Shown here piece after piece: positions 8,610-18,387 of a stretch of 64,000 nt of DNA. Each line of letters begins with the position of its first letter. Position 1 is the stretch's first letter. Below the pieces are notes generated by a model. That model did no database searches and was not told where the DNA came from. It worked only from the letters and a program-made list of their open reading frames with translations. The DNA is from Vibrio sp. 14G-20 (GTDB lineage Bacteria; Pseudomonadota; Gammaproteobacteria; Enterobacterales; Vibrionaceae), in contig NZ_JAPHPW010000002.1 of assembly GCF_026241515.1 (NCBI RefSeq), forward strand, positions 1 through 64,000, read 5' to 3'. The position numbers were made by a program, and so were the translations under genes.

Positions 8610-8828
8610 TTTTGATTTTTGGGGTTTTGGTCTGTTTTGCTCGATTTACTCTCTAACGTCATGTGTGATCCTTATCATGTTTATATACGTAATTTCCATC
8701 GTCTAGTTGTGCGCGTCGCTGTGAAGAAAAATGACAAATAGATTAATAGTTTAGCGAATCTCGCGATTGTTCAAAAAATGGACTATACGTTGTAGGGCAG
8801 GATGCAAATAACTAACGAAGAGGTTTCT

Positions 8829-10376
8829 ATGACAGCGAAATATGGCGTCAAACGTCGATTAGCGATTTTGGGTACTGCGATGATGGTGGCTTCCACCACC
8901 ACATTCGCGGCAGAAAAACCGAATATTCTCGTCATTTGGGGTGACGACATTGGTCAATCTAATGTCAGTGCGTACACCTTTGGCTTAATGGGGTATCAAA
9001 CTCCGAACATTGATAGCATCGCCAAAGAAGGGATGATGTTTACCGATTACTACGCAGAGCAATCTTGTACCGCAGGTCGCTCTACCTTCATTACAGGTCA
9101 AAGTGTACTGAGAACAGGCTTAAGTAAAGTAGGCTTGCCGGGTGCAGATATTGGCCTTCAAGCAGAAGATGCAACCATTGCTGAACTGCTTAAACCTATG
9201 GGTTACATGACAGGTCAATTTGGTAAAAACCACCTTGGCGATAAAGATGAGTTTCTTCCAACAGCGCACGGGTTTGACGAATTTTTTGGCAACCTTTATC
9301 ACCTAAATGCTGAAGAAGAGCCTGAAAATGAAGATTACCCAACCGACCCAGAGTTTCGTAAGAAATTCGGCCCGCGTGGTGTTATCAAATCATTTGCTGA
9401 TGGCAAGATTGAAGATACTGGCCCACTAACGCGTAAGCGTATGGAAACCGTTGATGAAGAAACACTCGATGCAGCACTCGATTTCATGGATCGTGCGGTG
9501 AAAGCCGACAAGCCCTTCTTCGTTTGGTGGAACGCAACACGTATGCACTTTAGAACGCACGTGAAAGCGGACAGTAAAGGTGTAACAGGCGTTGGTAACT
9601 ACGCTGATGGTATGGTTGAGCATGATCGACACGTTGGCCAACTATTGAAGCAAGTGGATGAACTGGGTATCAAAGACAACACCATTGTTTTCTACTCTAC
9701 GGATAATGGTCCACACATGAATTCTTGGCCTGATGCAGGTACAACGCCATTCCGTGGTGAGAAAAACACCAACTGGGAAGGCGCATACCGTGTACCAGCA
9801 ATGGTTCGTTGGCCTGGGAAGATTGAACCGGGCAGTGTCTCTAACGAAATTATGCACCACATGGACTGGATGCCGACCTTCGTTGCAGCCGCTGGTGATG
9901 ATCAAATCAAAGAGAAACTGCTGAAAGGTCATACTGCGGGTGACAAAACGTTCAAGGTCCACCTAGATGGTTATAACTTCCTGCCTTACCTAACCGGTGA
10001 AGAAGAAAAAGGTCGTCGTCACGAGATCTTCTACTTTACTGATGACGGTGATTTAGCGGCGCTTCGTTACAACCAATGGAAAGCGGTGTTCATGGAGCAG
10101 CGTGCAACGGGTACGATGCAGATTTGGTCAGAACCGTTCGTGACGTTACGTCTTCCTAAGCTGTTTAACCTGCGTATGGACCCATACGAAAACGCAGATA
10201 TTACGTCGAACACCTATTATGACTGGTTGCTAGACCATGCTTATATGTTCGTTCCTGCACAAGCGTATGTGGGCAAATTCTTAGAAACATTTGCTGAATA
10301 CCCGCCACGCCAAAAAGCAGCAAGCTTTAGCTTGGATCAGGTTATGGAAAAACTTCAAGAGAACCATAATAAGTAA
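8829..10376 (+). CDS. Periplasmic sulfatase, paralogue of the divergent neighbour
   Basis: This sulfatase is 515 residues from the ATG at 8829. An upstream in-frame ATG at 8802 would give 524, but GAAGAGG lies 5 bases before 8829 and that start gives a clean signal peptide (MTAKYGVKRRLAILGTAMMV, ending TTTFA). Active-site blocks match the neighbour: KPNILVIWGDDIG, SCTAGR (Cys80 from the chosen start), GKNHLGD, STDNGPH and FRGEKNT. The two proteins share order and wording throughout, for example FFGNLYHLNAEEEPE, so they arose by duplication. The C-terminal thirds differ most, which may reflect different substrates. Confidence 0.9.
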   Translation: MTAKYGVKRRLAILGTAMMVASTTTFAAEKPNILVIWGDDIGQSNVSAYTFGLMGYQTPNIDSIAKEGMMFTDYYAEQSCTAGRSTFITGQSVLRTGLSKVGLPGADIGLQAEDATIAELLKPMGYMTGQFGKNHLGDKDEFLPTAHGFDEFFGNLYHLNAEEEPENEDYPTDPEFRKKFGPRGVIKSFADGKIEDTGPLTRKRMETVDEETLDAALDFMDRAVKADKPFFVWWNATRMHFRTHVKADSKGVTGVGNYADGMVEHDRHVGQLLKQVDELGIKDNTIVFYSTDNGPHMNSWPDAGTTPFRGEKNTNWEGAYRVPAMVRWPGKIEPGSVSNEIMHHMDWMPTFVAAAGDDQIKEKLLKGHTAGDKTFKVHLDGYNFLPYLTGEEEKGRRHEIFYFTDDGDLAALRYNQWKAVFMEQRATGTMQIWSEPFVTLRLPKLFNLRMDPYENADITSNTYYDWLLDHAYMFVPAQAYVGKFLETFAEYPPRQKAASFSLDQVMEKLQENHNK

Positions 10377-10420
10377 GCTTTAGTTTATTAAAACTGATAG
10401 CTTAATGAAACTGAAAACAC

Positions 10421-10446
10421 AAAGAGCTCCTAGGAGCTCTTTTTTT
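10421..10446 (+). terminator. Terminator after the plus-strand sulfatase
   Basis: AAAGAGCTCC (10421-10430) and GGAGCTCTTT (10433-10442) form a near-perfect palindrome with a two-base centre, running into about seven T. The remaining gap to 10583 holds only AT-rich leader for the cytochrome gene. Confidence 0.9.
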
Positions 10447-10583
10447 ATGCGCATATCGGTGAGTAGATACCAGTCGTGAATATGAATCACAACTATCGAG
10501 CTAACTGCCACTAAATAATTGTAATTTCATTGTTTTTACGTCTACCTTATTAAGCATAAGGATGTATAAAAACAAGGAATGTT

Positions 10584-12947
10584 ATGTCTGCATGGTTGTG
10601 CTCACTAGTGAACGGATTGAAACACCAGCGAGTTGCAGTATTATCCGCAATGTTGTCTTTACCTATGTTGTCAATGCTCAGTTTCAACGGCTATGCCAAT
10701 GAACAAGCTTCGCCAGCGACATATGTCGGATCTGAAGCGTGTATTGACTGCCACAGCGAGGAAGTGGAAGCGTGGCAAGGCTCTCATCATGATATGGCGA
10801 TGAAACATGCGACCGAAGAGTCAGTTTTAGGTAACTTCAACGATCAAACCGCGACCCATAAAGGAAAGCCCAACCGATTTTTTCGCAAGGGTGATGAGTT
10901 TTGGGTCAACATCGAAGGGCCAGACGGACAATTCAAAGAATACAAAATCAGCTATACCTTCGCCTTTGAACCTCTACAGCAGTACATGGTTGAGTTTGAA
11001 GACGGGCGCGTACAGTTGATTCCTTTCGCTTGGGATTCTCGCACTGAGGGCGAAGGCGGCCAACGCTGGTTCCACCTCTATCCTGATACCACCAACACCG
11101 ATGAGTTTTACTGGACCAACAGCGGTCAAAACTGGAACTTCATGTGTGCAGACTGCCATTCAACGAACCTAGAAAAAAACTACGACAGCACAAGCAATAC
11201 TTACAACACCACTTGGTCTGAGATTAATGTTGGTTGTGAGGCGTGCCATGGCCCTGCGAGTGAGCACGTTGAAGAAGCCCAGCTAGCAAACAACAAGTTA
11301 GCTGAAACGAAGTCAGCAAAAACCAGTGGTGGGAAGGATGCCCAAGTCTCGGCACATTATGGTTTCGATCGCGACTTGTCGAAGTCGGTGAAAGAGTGGA
11401 TCTATCAAGAGGGCAACTCAACCCTTCAACCAAAAGACATCATCCATACCAATCAAGTTCAAACCTGTGCTCAATGCCACAGTCGACGCACTCAGCTGAA
11501 TGAAACGGGTGATCACGTTAATGGGTCATTTTTTGATAAGTATCGTCTGAGCTTGATTACCCCTGAGCTTTACCACAACGATGGCCAAATCTACGATGAA
11601 GATTACGTTTACGGATCTTTCTTGCAATCCGTGATGGCTGAAAAAGGCGTTACTTGTACTAACTGCCACGATCCCCATACCGCTGAACTAAAAATTGCGG
11701 AAGAAGCGGTGTGTAGCCAATGTCACATTGCCTCTGAATACACGCCTGAAAAGCATACATTCCATGAAGCGAATACTGAGGCTTCACAATGTACCACTTG
11801 TCATATGCCAGAAACGACGTACATGGAAGTTGACCCAAGGCGTGACCACAGTTGGCATATCCCACGCCCTGATATCAGCCAACATATTAAAACACCGAAC
11901 GTCTGTACCAGTTGTCACGAAGATCAAACTGATCAGTGGGCTGATAAACAAATCGGTAAATGGTTCCCAGATTCTAAGTATCGAAACCAACAACATTTTG
12001 CTGTCGCTTTTTACGCGGATTCAATAGGGCACAGAGGAGCAGAAGATGCACTGGCGTATTCGGCTCAGGATTCAAGTTTAAGCAACATCATTCGAGCATC
12101 AAGCTTAGAACGCTTGGGTGGCAACACCGGTAAGAACACGCTTATTTCATTGGCAAGAGCAGTGAAACACGACGATGAGATGCTCCGTTTAGGCGTTGTG
12201 CAAGGTTCCTCAGGTTTTCCATTTACTGATCGTTGGCAGATTCTAGAGCCACTATTGAAAGACCCTGTATTGTCGATTCGCTCAGAAACCGCAGGTGCGT
12301 TGGTGCGTAATTGGGGAGAAATGAACCCTCTACAGAAAGATCAAATCAAACCTGCATTGCAAGAGTACATTGAGATACAACAATTTAATGCCGACAGAGG
12401 GTTTGGACGTACGAACCTAGGTAATGTTTACCGAGATTTAGGTCAGCACGACAAAGCGATTGAGTTTTATCTAGGTGCTATCGACATTGAGCCTTACTTC
12501 GAAAACAGCTATGCCAACTTGGCTGATTTGTATCGAGCGCAAGGTAACGAAGAAAAAGCGCTGTCGACATTGAAGCAAGGCATTCAAGCTCAGCCGAAAT
12601 CGAGTGTATTACCATACAGCGCAGGATTATCTCTGCTTCGTGTGAAAGATTACGACCAAGCAACGGAGTACCTTAAGCAAGCTGCTGAAACTGCACAAAC
12701 CAACCCACAATATTGGTATGTGTACGGATTGGCTTTGGAGAAATCTGATGTGCTTGCGGCAAGTCAATCACTGCACAAGGCTTACCAATTTAGCCGTAAC
12801 CCACAACACCTGTATGCCCAGTGTGAAGTGTTGGCGCGAAACAGCCATATACCGGGCGTACCAAAGGCGTTTGAGCAATGTATTTCATCACTGAGCAAAG
12901 TGGCACCGCCGGAGGCTATTAACCAATTGAAAGCTAAGTTTAAATAA
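10584..12947 (+). CDS. Octahaem cytochrome c with HEAT/TPR C-terminal domain
   Basis: The 787-residue exported protein has a signal peptide (about residues 1-39) and eight CxxCH haem-c motifs: CIDCH (Cys53), CADCH, CEACH, CAQCH, CTNCH, CSQCH, CTTCH and CTSCH. All lie in the first ~455 residues. DPHTAEL and MEVDPRRDHSWHIPRPD are of the cytochrome c554/NrfA-like multihaem type. The last ~300 residues are helical HEAT then TPR repeats (KAIEFYLGAIDIEPYFENSY and following), suggesting docking to another protein. It is probably a periplasmic electron carrier or reductase; the substrate is unknown. The C-terminal half is clearly homologous to the haem-free protein at 25952. Confidence 0.88.
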   Translation: MSAWLCSLVNGLKHQRVAVLSAMLSLPMLSMLSFNGYANEQASPATYVGSEACIDCHSEEVEAWQGSHHDMAMKHATEESVLGNFNDQTATHKGKPNRFFRKGDEFWVNIEGPDGQFKEYKISYTFAFEPLQQYMVEFEDGRVQLIPFAWDSRTEGEGGQRWFHLYPDTTNTDEFYWTNSGQNWNFMCADCHSTNLEKNYDSTSNTYNTTWSEINVGCEACHGPASEHVEEAQLANNKLAETKSAKTSGGKDAQVSAHYGFDRDLSKSVKEWIYQEGNSTLQPKDIIHTNQVQTCAQCHSRRTQLNETGDHVNGSFFDKYRLSLITPELYHNDGQIYDEDYVYGSFLQSVMAEKGVTCTNCHDPHTAELKIAEEAVCSQCHIASEYTPEKHTFHEANTEASQCTTCHMPETTYMEVDPRRDHSWHIPRPDISQHIKTPNVCTSCHEDQTDQWADKQIGKWFPDSKYRNQQHFAVAFYADSIGHRGAEDALAYSAQDSSLSNIIRASSLERLGGNTGKNTLISLARAVKHDDEMLRLGVVQGSSGFPFTDRWQILEPLLKDPVLSIRSETAGALVRNWGEMNPLQKDQIKPALQEYIEIQQFNADRGFGRTNLGNVYRDLGQHDKAIEFYLGAIDIEPYFENSYANLADLYRAQGNEEKALSTLKQGIQAQPKSSVLPYSAGLSLLRVKDYDQATEYLKQAAETAQTNPQYWYVYGLALEKSDVLAASQSLHKAYQFSRNPQHLYAQCEVLARNSHIPGVPKAFEQCISSLSKVAPPEAINQLKAKFK

Positions 12948-13031
12948 AGCGATGAGGTGAGCTTGGCTATGGTGCTTGCTGCTTATTCCGCTTGTAACCA
13001 ATTATCGCGCTTATGAGCAATTATCACGTGT

Positions 13032-13046
13032 ATAACTAATAGTTAT
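13032..13046. promoter_or_regulatory. Palindromic operator-like site upstream of the MoxR operon
   Basis: ATAACTA-A-TAGTTAT is a perfect 7-bp dyad about 50 bp before the MoxR start. With its flank it matches the sulfatase intergenic site at nearly every base: TATAACTAATAGTTATGGGG here against TATAACTAATTGTTATGGGG there. A weaker relative, TAACCAATTAT, lies just upstream near 12995. Confidence 0.6.
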
Positions 13047-13096
13047 GGGGCTTGTGAGTAGGATGTACGCAGCCAGATTGAATAAAGGGAAGACCT

Positions 13097-14080
13097 ATGA
13101 ACCATGCGCAACATGCAATAAACCAACTGATTGAAGAGATAGAGAAAAGTGTTATCGGTCAGAGTCACGTCGTTCGGGCTCTGGTGATAGGGTTATTGAC
13201 TAATGGGCATGTGCTTTTAGAGGGACTTCCCGGTACCGCGAAAACTCGCTCAGTAAAATCGCTGGCCAATCTACTGAACACCAGTTTTGGTCGAATTCAG
13301 TTTACGCCTGACCTGCTGCCATCAGATGTAACCGGTACAGAAGTGTATCAAGAGCTTGATGGCAAGCCTCAGCTGCATTTCCAACCGGGACCTATTTTTA
13401 ATAGCATCGTCCTGGCCGATGAAGTAAACCGTGCGCCCGCAAAGGTACAAGCGGCTCTGCTTGAAGCCATGGCGGAAGGGACGATAACCGTAGGTGGTCA
13501 AACTCATATTTTGCCAGATCTATTCATGGTATTAGCGACTCAAAACCCGGTTGAACAAGAAGGCACGTATCCACTGCCTGAGGCACAAATGGACCGTTTT
13601 ATTATGAAGGTGACGGTCGACTACCCAGAAGACGAAGCTGAACGCGACATCATTCGACTTGTGCGCAGTGAGGAACTAGGTAGCGAGACGAGTTCAGAAT
13701 TAGTTACCCCACAGCATATTGAACCTGAATTGGTACTTGAAGCTCGTCGCCAACTTCCTGATATTGCGGTTTCTGAATTAGTCGAAAACTACATTGTGGC
13801 CTTGGTGATGGCGACTCGTAAGCCAGAGCGTTACCCAGAATCAAACTTGTCTAAATGGATTGAGATTGGTTCAAGCCCACGCGCGTCAATCTCATTGGAT
13901 AAATGTGCTCGCGCTTATGCTTGGCTGCAGGGGCGTGACCACGTCACGTTAGACGATGTGCGTGCAATGCTACCTACCGTATTAGGTCATCGATTCTCAT
14001 TGTCTTATGACGCATTGGCCGATGGTGTTGACCATCAAAGAGTGGTTGAAGAACTGCTTGATAATGTTGAGATCGGATAA
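13097..14080 (+). CDS. MoxR-family AAA+ ATPase
   Basis: The 327-residue cytoplasmic AAA+ ATPase has Walker A GLPGTAKT (residues 43-50), Walker B SIVLADEVNRAPAKVQAALLEAM and sensor 1 VLATQNPVEQEGTYPLPEAQMDRF. MoxR proteins act as chaperone-like ATPases with VWA partners, and here five Bat/DUF58-type genes follow at once. The lid domain (about 235-320) is complete. It is the first gene of the operon, 12 bp before the DUF58 gene. Confidence 0.92.
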   Translation: MNHAQHAINQLIEEIEKSVIGQSHVVRALVIGLLTNGHVLLEGLPGTAKTRSVKSLANLLNTSFGRIQFTPDLLPSDVTGTEVYQELDGKPQLHFQPGPIFNSIVLADEVNRAPAKVQAALLEAMAEGTITVGGQTHILPDLFMVLATQNPVEQEGTYPLPEAQMDRFIMKVTVDYPEDEAERDIIRLVRSEELGSETSSELVTPQHIEPELVLEARRQLPDIAVSELVENYIVALVMATRKPERYPESNLSKWIEIGSSPRASISLDKCARAYAWLQGRDHVTLDDVRAMLPTVLGHRFSLSYDALADGVDHQRVVEELLDNVEIG

Positions 14081-14092
14081 CTAGGGGGCGTC

Positions 14093-15055
14093 ATGGCGAA
14101 GCCAACACAAGCTCCCAAACCGCAAGGCCTTGACCCACGATTATACTGTGATTACTCAAGGTTAGTGCGAATTCAGGCTCAAGCTGAATCGTTTTCCCTG
14201 CTACCTCATTTGAAAGCGGGCAGCGTGCTTTCGGGCAGACATAATTCTTTGTTCCGTGGCCGTGGTCTGAACTTCGAGGAATTACGTCATTACCAATTGG
14301 GTGATGATATCCGTAATCTTGATTGGAAAGTCACGATGCGAACGGGGAAGCCCCATGTTCGCAGTTATACCGAAGAGAAAGACCGTAATGTGATGATCTG
14401 TGTTGATCAGCGCAGCTCGATGTTCTTTGCTTCTCAAAACACCATGAAATCCGTTGTGGCTGCCGAAGTTGCAGCATTGTGTGGATGGCGAGTACTGAAG
14501 GATGGAGACCGCGTCGGCTTCGTTTTAGCCTCACATCAAAAGCTATTCCATACCAAAGCACAGCGTTCACAGTCTGATTTGCTCGCTCGACTTAAACACC
14601 TTACTAAAGCGAATCAAAGCTTAGGTGTGAGTGTGAGTGACAGCGAGGGTGTCGGGTTCAGTCAATGGATTGAACTGATCAAGCGAATGAGACTAAAGCA
14701 GTCGACCTTAATCTTTATTAGCGATTGGCGAGATTGCCAAGAGCAACATCTAGATCGACTAAAGCAGTTACAGCAACACAACGACATCTTGGCCATAATG
14801 GTCACCGACCCATTAGAACAGTCATTGCCTCAAGATCTTGCAAGCGCGAATTGGGTAGTAGGTGATGGTCGCTTTCAGCTCAATCTAGATAGCCAATCTA
14901 AGGTTAACCTCGCAAGTGAAAGCCTTGCCCAAAAAGCGGCACTCCAGAAACAGTCACTTGCTAAATTGATGGCAATGAAAAACCTCCCTTATATTGAATT
15001 AGACACGTCAGGGAATCACATATCGCAGCTTCAAAAGCTGGTGGGAGGGCGCTAG
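14093..15055 (+). CDS. DUF58 domain protein
   Basis: This 320-residue protein is of the DUF58 family that accompanies MoxR. The signature GRHNSLFRGRGLNFEELRHYQLGDDIRNLDWKVT spans residues of about 49-82; the following MICVDQRSSMFF begins a VWA-like fold with a degenerate MIDAS. No signal peptide or membrane segment is seen, so it probably works in the cytoplasm with the MoxR ATPase. It starts with ATG after GGGGGCGTC and abuts the next gene without a gap. Confidence 0.88.
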   Translation: MAKPTQAPKPQGLDPRLYCDYSRLVRIQAQAESFSLLPHLKAGSVLSGRHNSLFRGRGLNFEELRHYQLGDDIRNLDWKVTMRTGKPHVRSYTEEKDRNVMICVDQRSSMFFASQNTMKSVVAAEVAALCGWRVLKDGDRVGFVLASHQKLFHTKAQRSQSDLLARLKHLTKANQSLGVSVSDSEGVGFSQWIELIKRMRLKQSTLIFISDWRDCQEQHLDRLKQLQQHNDILAIMVTDPLEQSLPQDLASANWVVGDGRFQLNLDSQSKVNLASESLAQKAALQKQSLAKLMAMKNLPYIELDTSGNHISQLQKLVGGR

Positions 15056-15616
15056 ATGGTCGTTGAACATACGCCTCCAAGTACTTATATCCTTCGCGAC
15101 CTGCACGACGTTGCCATTCCTGAGAGCGTGAGCTGGATGCCGCAAACTGTTGGTTGGAAAATCCTCGGCGTCGCCTTGCTATTGGTTGCCATCTATCTGG
15201 TTTATCGCTTGGCGTTAAAATGGTGGAATAATCGTTATCGTCAAGAAGCACTCAAGGAATTAACCCTTCTAGATGCAAGAGACAAGAACTCAACCGAGCG
15301 AACCTTCAAGGTACTCAAAGTGGTGCTTCGTTACCTAGACAGCAGCAATGCCAAGTTGTTTGGCCAAGCTTATGTAAACCGCTTGAATGCTTATCTTCCT
15401 GTTAGCACTGGCAGGAATGCAAACAGCAATGCTTTCTTTACTGATGAAATGTCGGAGCTGTGGATGCAAAGCTTAATTGACCCAAAGGTACGTTTGACCT
15501 TTGAACAGCGTTTAGAGGTAATTCAAACCGCGATGATGTGGCTAAAACTTCATAAACCCGATGTACAAACAAAACCGAATGTACAAGCGACAACAGAGGG
15601 CCAAGATAATGTTTGA
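15056..15616 (+). CDS. DUF4381 membrane protein of the Bat operon
   Basis: The 186-residue protein opens with LRDLHDVAIPESVSWMPQTVGW, typical of DUF4381. A single membrane helix follows (ILGVALLLVAIYLVYRLAL, about residues 38-56), then a basic cytoplasmic domain. It lies between DUF58 and BatA in many MoxR operons and probably is a small membrane subunit of that complex. Its start directly follows the DUF58 stop, and its end overlaps the next gene by 8 bp. Confidence 0.85.
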   Translation: MVVEHTPPSTYILRDLHDVAIPESVSWMPQTVGWKILGVALLLVAIYLVYRLALKWWNNRYRQEALKELTLLDARDKNSTERTFKVLKVVLRYLDSSNAKLFGQAYVNRLNAYLPVSTGRNANSNAFFTDEMSELWMQSLIDPKVRLTFEQRLEVIQTAMMWLKLHKPDVQTKPNVQATTEGQDNV

Positions 15617-16688
15617 TAGTTTATCTGCCAGCTTTGAGTTCGCACATCCATTGTGGTTTTTCGCGTTGCCATTACCTCTGTTGGTCTACTTAGCTGTGCC
15701 TGCTTATCGCACTAAACAAATGGCCATTAAGGTGCCATTTTTCAGTGAGTTGGTAGAAGCAATAGGCGAGGCGCCATCCGAGGGTGCAAGCCAGTTAACA
15801 CCAAGCTGGTGGCAACGCACCACATTGATTATTACTTGGGTATTAGTGGTTTGTGCGTTAGCTAAGCCAACCATCTTAGGTGAGCCACAAGTTCGTGAAC
15901 AATTGGGCCGCGATGTCATGGTGGTGGTCGATTTATCGGGTTCAATGGCTGAACAAGATTTTACTTCTAAACAAGGGGACAAAATCTCGCGTTTAGATGC
16001 GACTAAAGAGGTGTTAGCTGACTTTGCTAAAACTCGAAAGGGCGACCGATTAGGATTGATTCTGTTTGGTGACGCGGCATTTGTACAAACGCCATTCACT
16101 GCTGACCAAGATGTGTGGCTTGAGCTACTCAATCAAACCGACGTGGCAATGGCAGGGCAAAGCACGCATTTAGGTGATGCGATTGGTCTAGCGATTAAGG
16201 TGTTTGAACAGAGTGAGAAGCAAAGCGCTGCCGTTCAAGGCTCAAACGTCGATGCCAACGTGAAAGAGAAAGTAGTGATTGTACTAACCGATGGCAACGA
16301 TACTGGAAGCTTTGTTGAACCTATCGATGCGGCCAAAGTGGCTAAGGCGAAAGGCGTTCGTATTCACGTTATCGCCATGGGTGATCCGCAAACCGTCGGC
16401 GAGGTGGCTCTGGATATGGAGACCATCAACCGCGTGGCTCAAGAGTCTGGTGGTGAATCCTTTGAGGCACTTAACCGCGATGAATTGACTAAAGCTTATG
16501 CTCAAATTGGTGAGCTAGAGCCTCAGTTGTATGAGAGTACGACTTATCGTCCTAAACAGGGATTACACCATTATCTGATGGCCATTGTTGTTGTGATGTA
16601 TTTGACTGCGTTCAGTTTAGCAACAATCCGCCGACGCTCGCTTTCGGCTTCTTCAATGAAAAATTTGAAAGGAGAGAACGATGCCTGA
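15609..16688 (+). CDS. BatA-like VWA-domain membrane protein
   Basis: I chose the ATG at 15609 (359 residues) over one 48 bp upstream because GAGGG sits just before it and the protein then opens MFDSLSASFEFAHPLWFFAL, the usual BatA start. Helices flank the VWA domain: two near the N-terminus and YLMAIVVVMYLTAFSLATI near the C-terminus. The MIDAS is intact: DLSGSMAEQ, the Thr in GQSTHLGDA and VLTDGNDTG. This VWA domain should face the periplasm. It overlaps both neighbours by 8 bp. Confidence 0.9.
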   Translation: MFDSLSASFEFAHPLWFFALPLPLLVYLAVPAYRTKQMAIKVPFFSELVEAIGEAPSEGASQLTPSWWQRTTLIITWVLVVCALAKPTILGEPQVREQLGRDVMVVVDLSGSMAEQDFTSKQGDKISRLDATKEVLADFAKTRKGDRLGLILFGDAAFVQTPFTADQDVWLELLNQTDVAMAGQSTHLGDAIGLAIKVFEQSEKQSAAVQGSNVDANVKEKVVIVLTDGNDTGSFVEPIDAAKVAKAKGVRIHVIAMGDPQTVGEVALDMETINRVAQESGGESFEALNRDELTKAYAQIGELEPQLYESTTYRPKQGLHHYLMAIVVVMYLTAFSLATIRRRSLSASSMKNLKGENDA

Positions 16689-18387
16689 TTCTCTCATGTT
16701 GCAACAGTTCTTTACCCAGTTTCACTTTATCCGACCATTGTGGTTGTTGGCCTTTATTCCGATGTTCTTCCTGTTATGGGTTCGTTGGAGAGAAGAGACT
16801 AAGCCAACTTGGAAAGATATTCTTCCTGCACATTTACGCGATGCATTGACCATTGGGGAAACCGGTTGGCGCAAGCAATTACCACTGAAGTTACTGATGG
16901 TTATTGTGACCATCGCCATCATTATCTGTTCAGGCCCGACATGGCAGCGTGAAGCTTCCCCCTTTGGTGAAGACAAAGCGTCGATGTTAGTGGTGCTTGA
17001 TAACAGTGAGTCGATGCTGGCTAAAGATTTACCACCGAGTCGCTTAGAACGCTCTAAACAGAAAATTAGAGACTTACTCGCAGCGCGCAAGGGTGGTAAC
17101 ACGGGTTTGGTTGTGTATGCGGGCAGTGCCCACGTTGCGATGCCTGTGACTCAAGACAGCAAGGTGTTCGAACCGTTTCTAGCGGCGATCACACCCGACA
17201 TCATGCCGGTATCAGGTAAGTCAGCAGAAGAGGCGTTGCCACTCATCAATCAACAATTGTCTGGTGAGTTAGGTTCGTCAGTGTTGTTGGTATCAGACGG
17301 TGTAAACCCAAGTACCATTAGAGCGTTCGAAAGCTTCTTTAACGACAACCCGTATCAACTGCTCATTCTGGCGGCAGGAAATAGCAATGTGGTGAGCGAT
17401 AATCCAGTCGATCTCGATTCATTGCGTAGCCTAGCGAGCAAGACGGGTGGACGACTGATCGAAGTGACCGTTGATAATTCCGATGTCCAACAACTCAACA
17501 AAGCGGTTGAAAGAAACATGCAACTTAACGGTGAGTCTTCAATGCCTTGGAAAGACATGGGATACGGCCTTCTTATCCCAATGGCGATTATCATGCTGTT
17601 GTGGTTTAGAAAAGGGTGGTTGGTTCAATGGTGTGTGGTTGGCGTTTTGATTACAAGCAGCGTGTATTCTCCGCACACTTTGGCGAAAACGGTCAGTTTA
17701 ACTGCTGACAAGCCCGTAGTTGAAGAGTCCGTGACCGTTTGGGATAAAACAGCCCAATGGTGGTGGGATTTATGGCTAACGCCTGACCAGCAAGGACAAC
17801 GTTTATTGAATCAAAAGGAATACCTTGAAGCCGCCAAGCATTTTAAGGATCCAATGCGAAAGGGCGCGGCTTATTACTATGCTCGTGATTTTAAGTTAGC
17901 TCACAGTGCCTTTTTACAAACTAAAACCGATTATGGTTTGTATAACGCCGCAAGTGCTTTAGCTCGACAGCGTGAGTACCTTGCTGCTCGCGATCTACTG
18001 AAATCACTGAGTGAGAAGCCCGATCTGTCTCCAGAACTGAAAGCCGATATAGAAAATAACTTAGCGGTTCTGAGTAGCATTGTTGAAGAGGTTAATCGCA
18101 CCAGCGAAAGCCAATCTGGAACTACAGATGGTCCTGAAGAATCTTTAGAACTCGAAGATGATCAGCCGCGAACGGGTGATGGTGCTGAAGAAGAAACGGT
18201 AGCTGAATTGATGCTCAAGGAAACGCTTAACGCCAATGAAATATTGGGCAGCCAAGAGCTTGCCGACAAGTGGTTAAAACGCGTTGAAGCGGATCCTAAG
18301 TTCTTCTTAAAGTCGAAATTTCAAATTCAGTTAAGAGATCCTGCACCGTCTATCGAACAGACGCAAAAACAGGAGCAAGCACAATGA
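16681..18387 (+). CDS. BatB/BatC-type fusion: VWA domain plus TPR
   Basis: The 568-residue protein joins what are two proteins in some genomes. Two N-terminal helices precede a VWA domain (about residues 100-290) with MIDAS VVLDNSESM and LLVSDGVNP. A further helix pair follows (LLIPMAIIMLLWF, WCVVGVLITSSVYSP). The last ~200 residues are TPR-like (LLNQKEYLEAAKHFKDPMRK) with an acidic linker and Gln-rich tail. An AGGAG site precedes the ATG. It belongs with BatA as a periplasmic/membrane partner of MoxR. Confidence 0.88.
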   Translation: MPDSLMLQQFFTQFHFIRPLWLLAFIPMFFLLWVRWREETKPTWKDILPAHLRDALTIGETGWRKQLPLKLLMVIVTIAIIICSGPTWQREASPFGEDKASMLVVLDNSESMLAKDLPPSRLERSKQKIRDLLAARKGGNTGLVVYAGSAHVAMPVTQDSKVFEPFLAAITPDIMPVSGKSAEEALPLINQQLSGELGSSVLLVSDGVNPSTIRAFESFFNDNPYQLLILAAGNSNVVSDNPVDLDSLRSLASKTGGRLIEVTVDNSDVQQLNKAVERNMQLNGESSMPWKDMGYGLLIPMAIIMLLWFRKGWLVQWCVVGVLITSSVYSPHTLAKTVSLTADKPVVEESVTVWDKTAQWWWDLWLTPDQQGQRLLNQKEYLEAAKHFKDPMRKGAAYYYARDFKLAHSAFLQTKTDYGLYNAASALARQREYLAARDLLKSLSEKPDLSPELKADIENNLAVLSSIVEEVNRTSESQSGTTDGPEESLELEDDQPRTGDGAEEETVAELMLKETLNANEILGSQELADKWLKRVEADPKFFLKSKFQIQLRDPAPSIEQTQKQEQAQ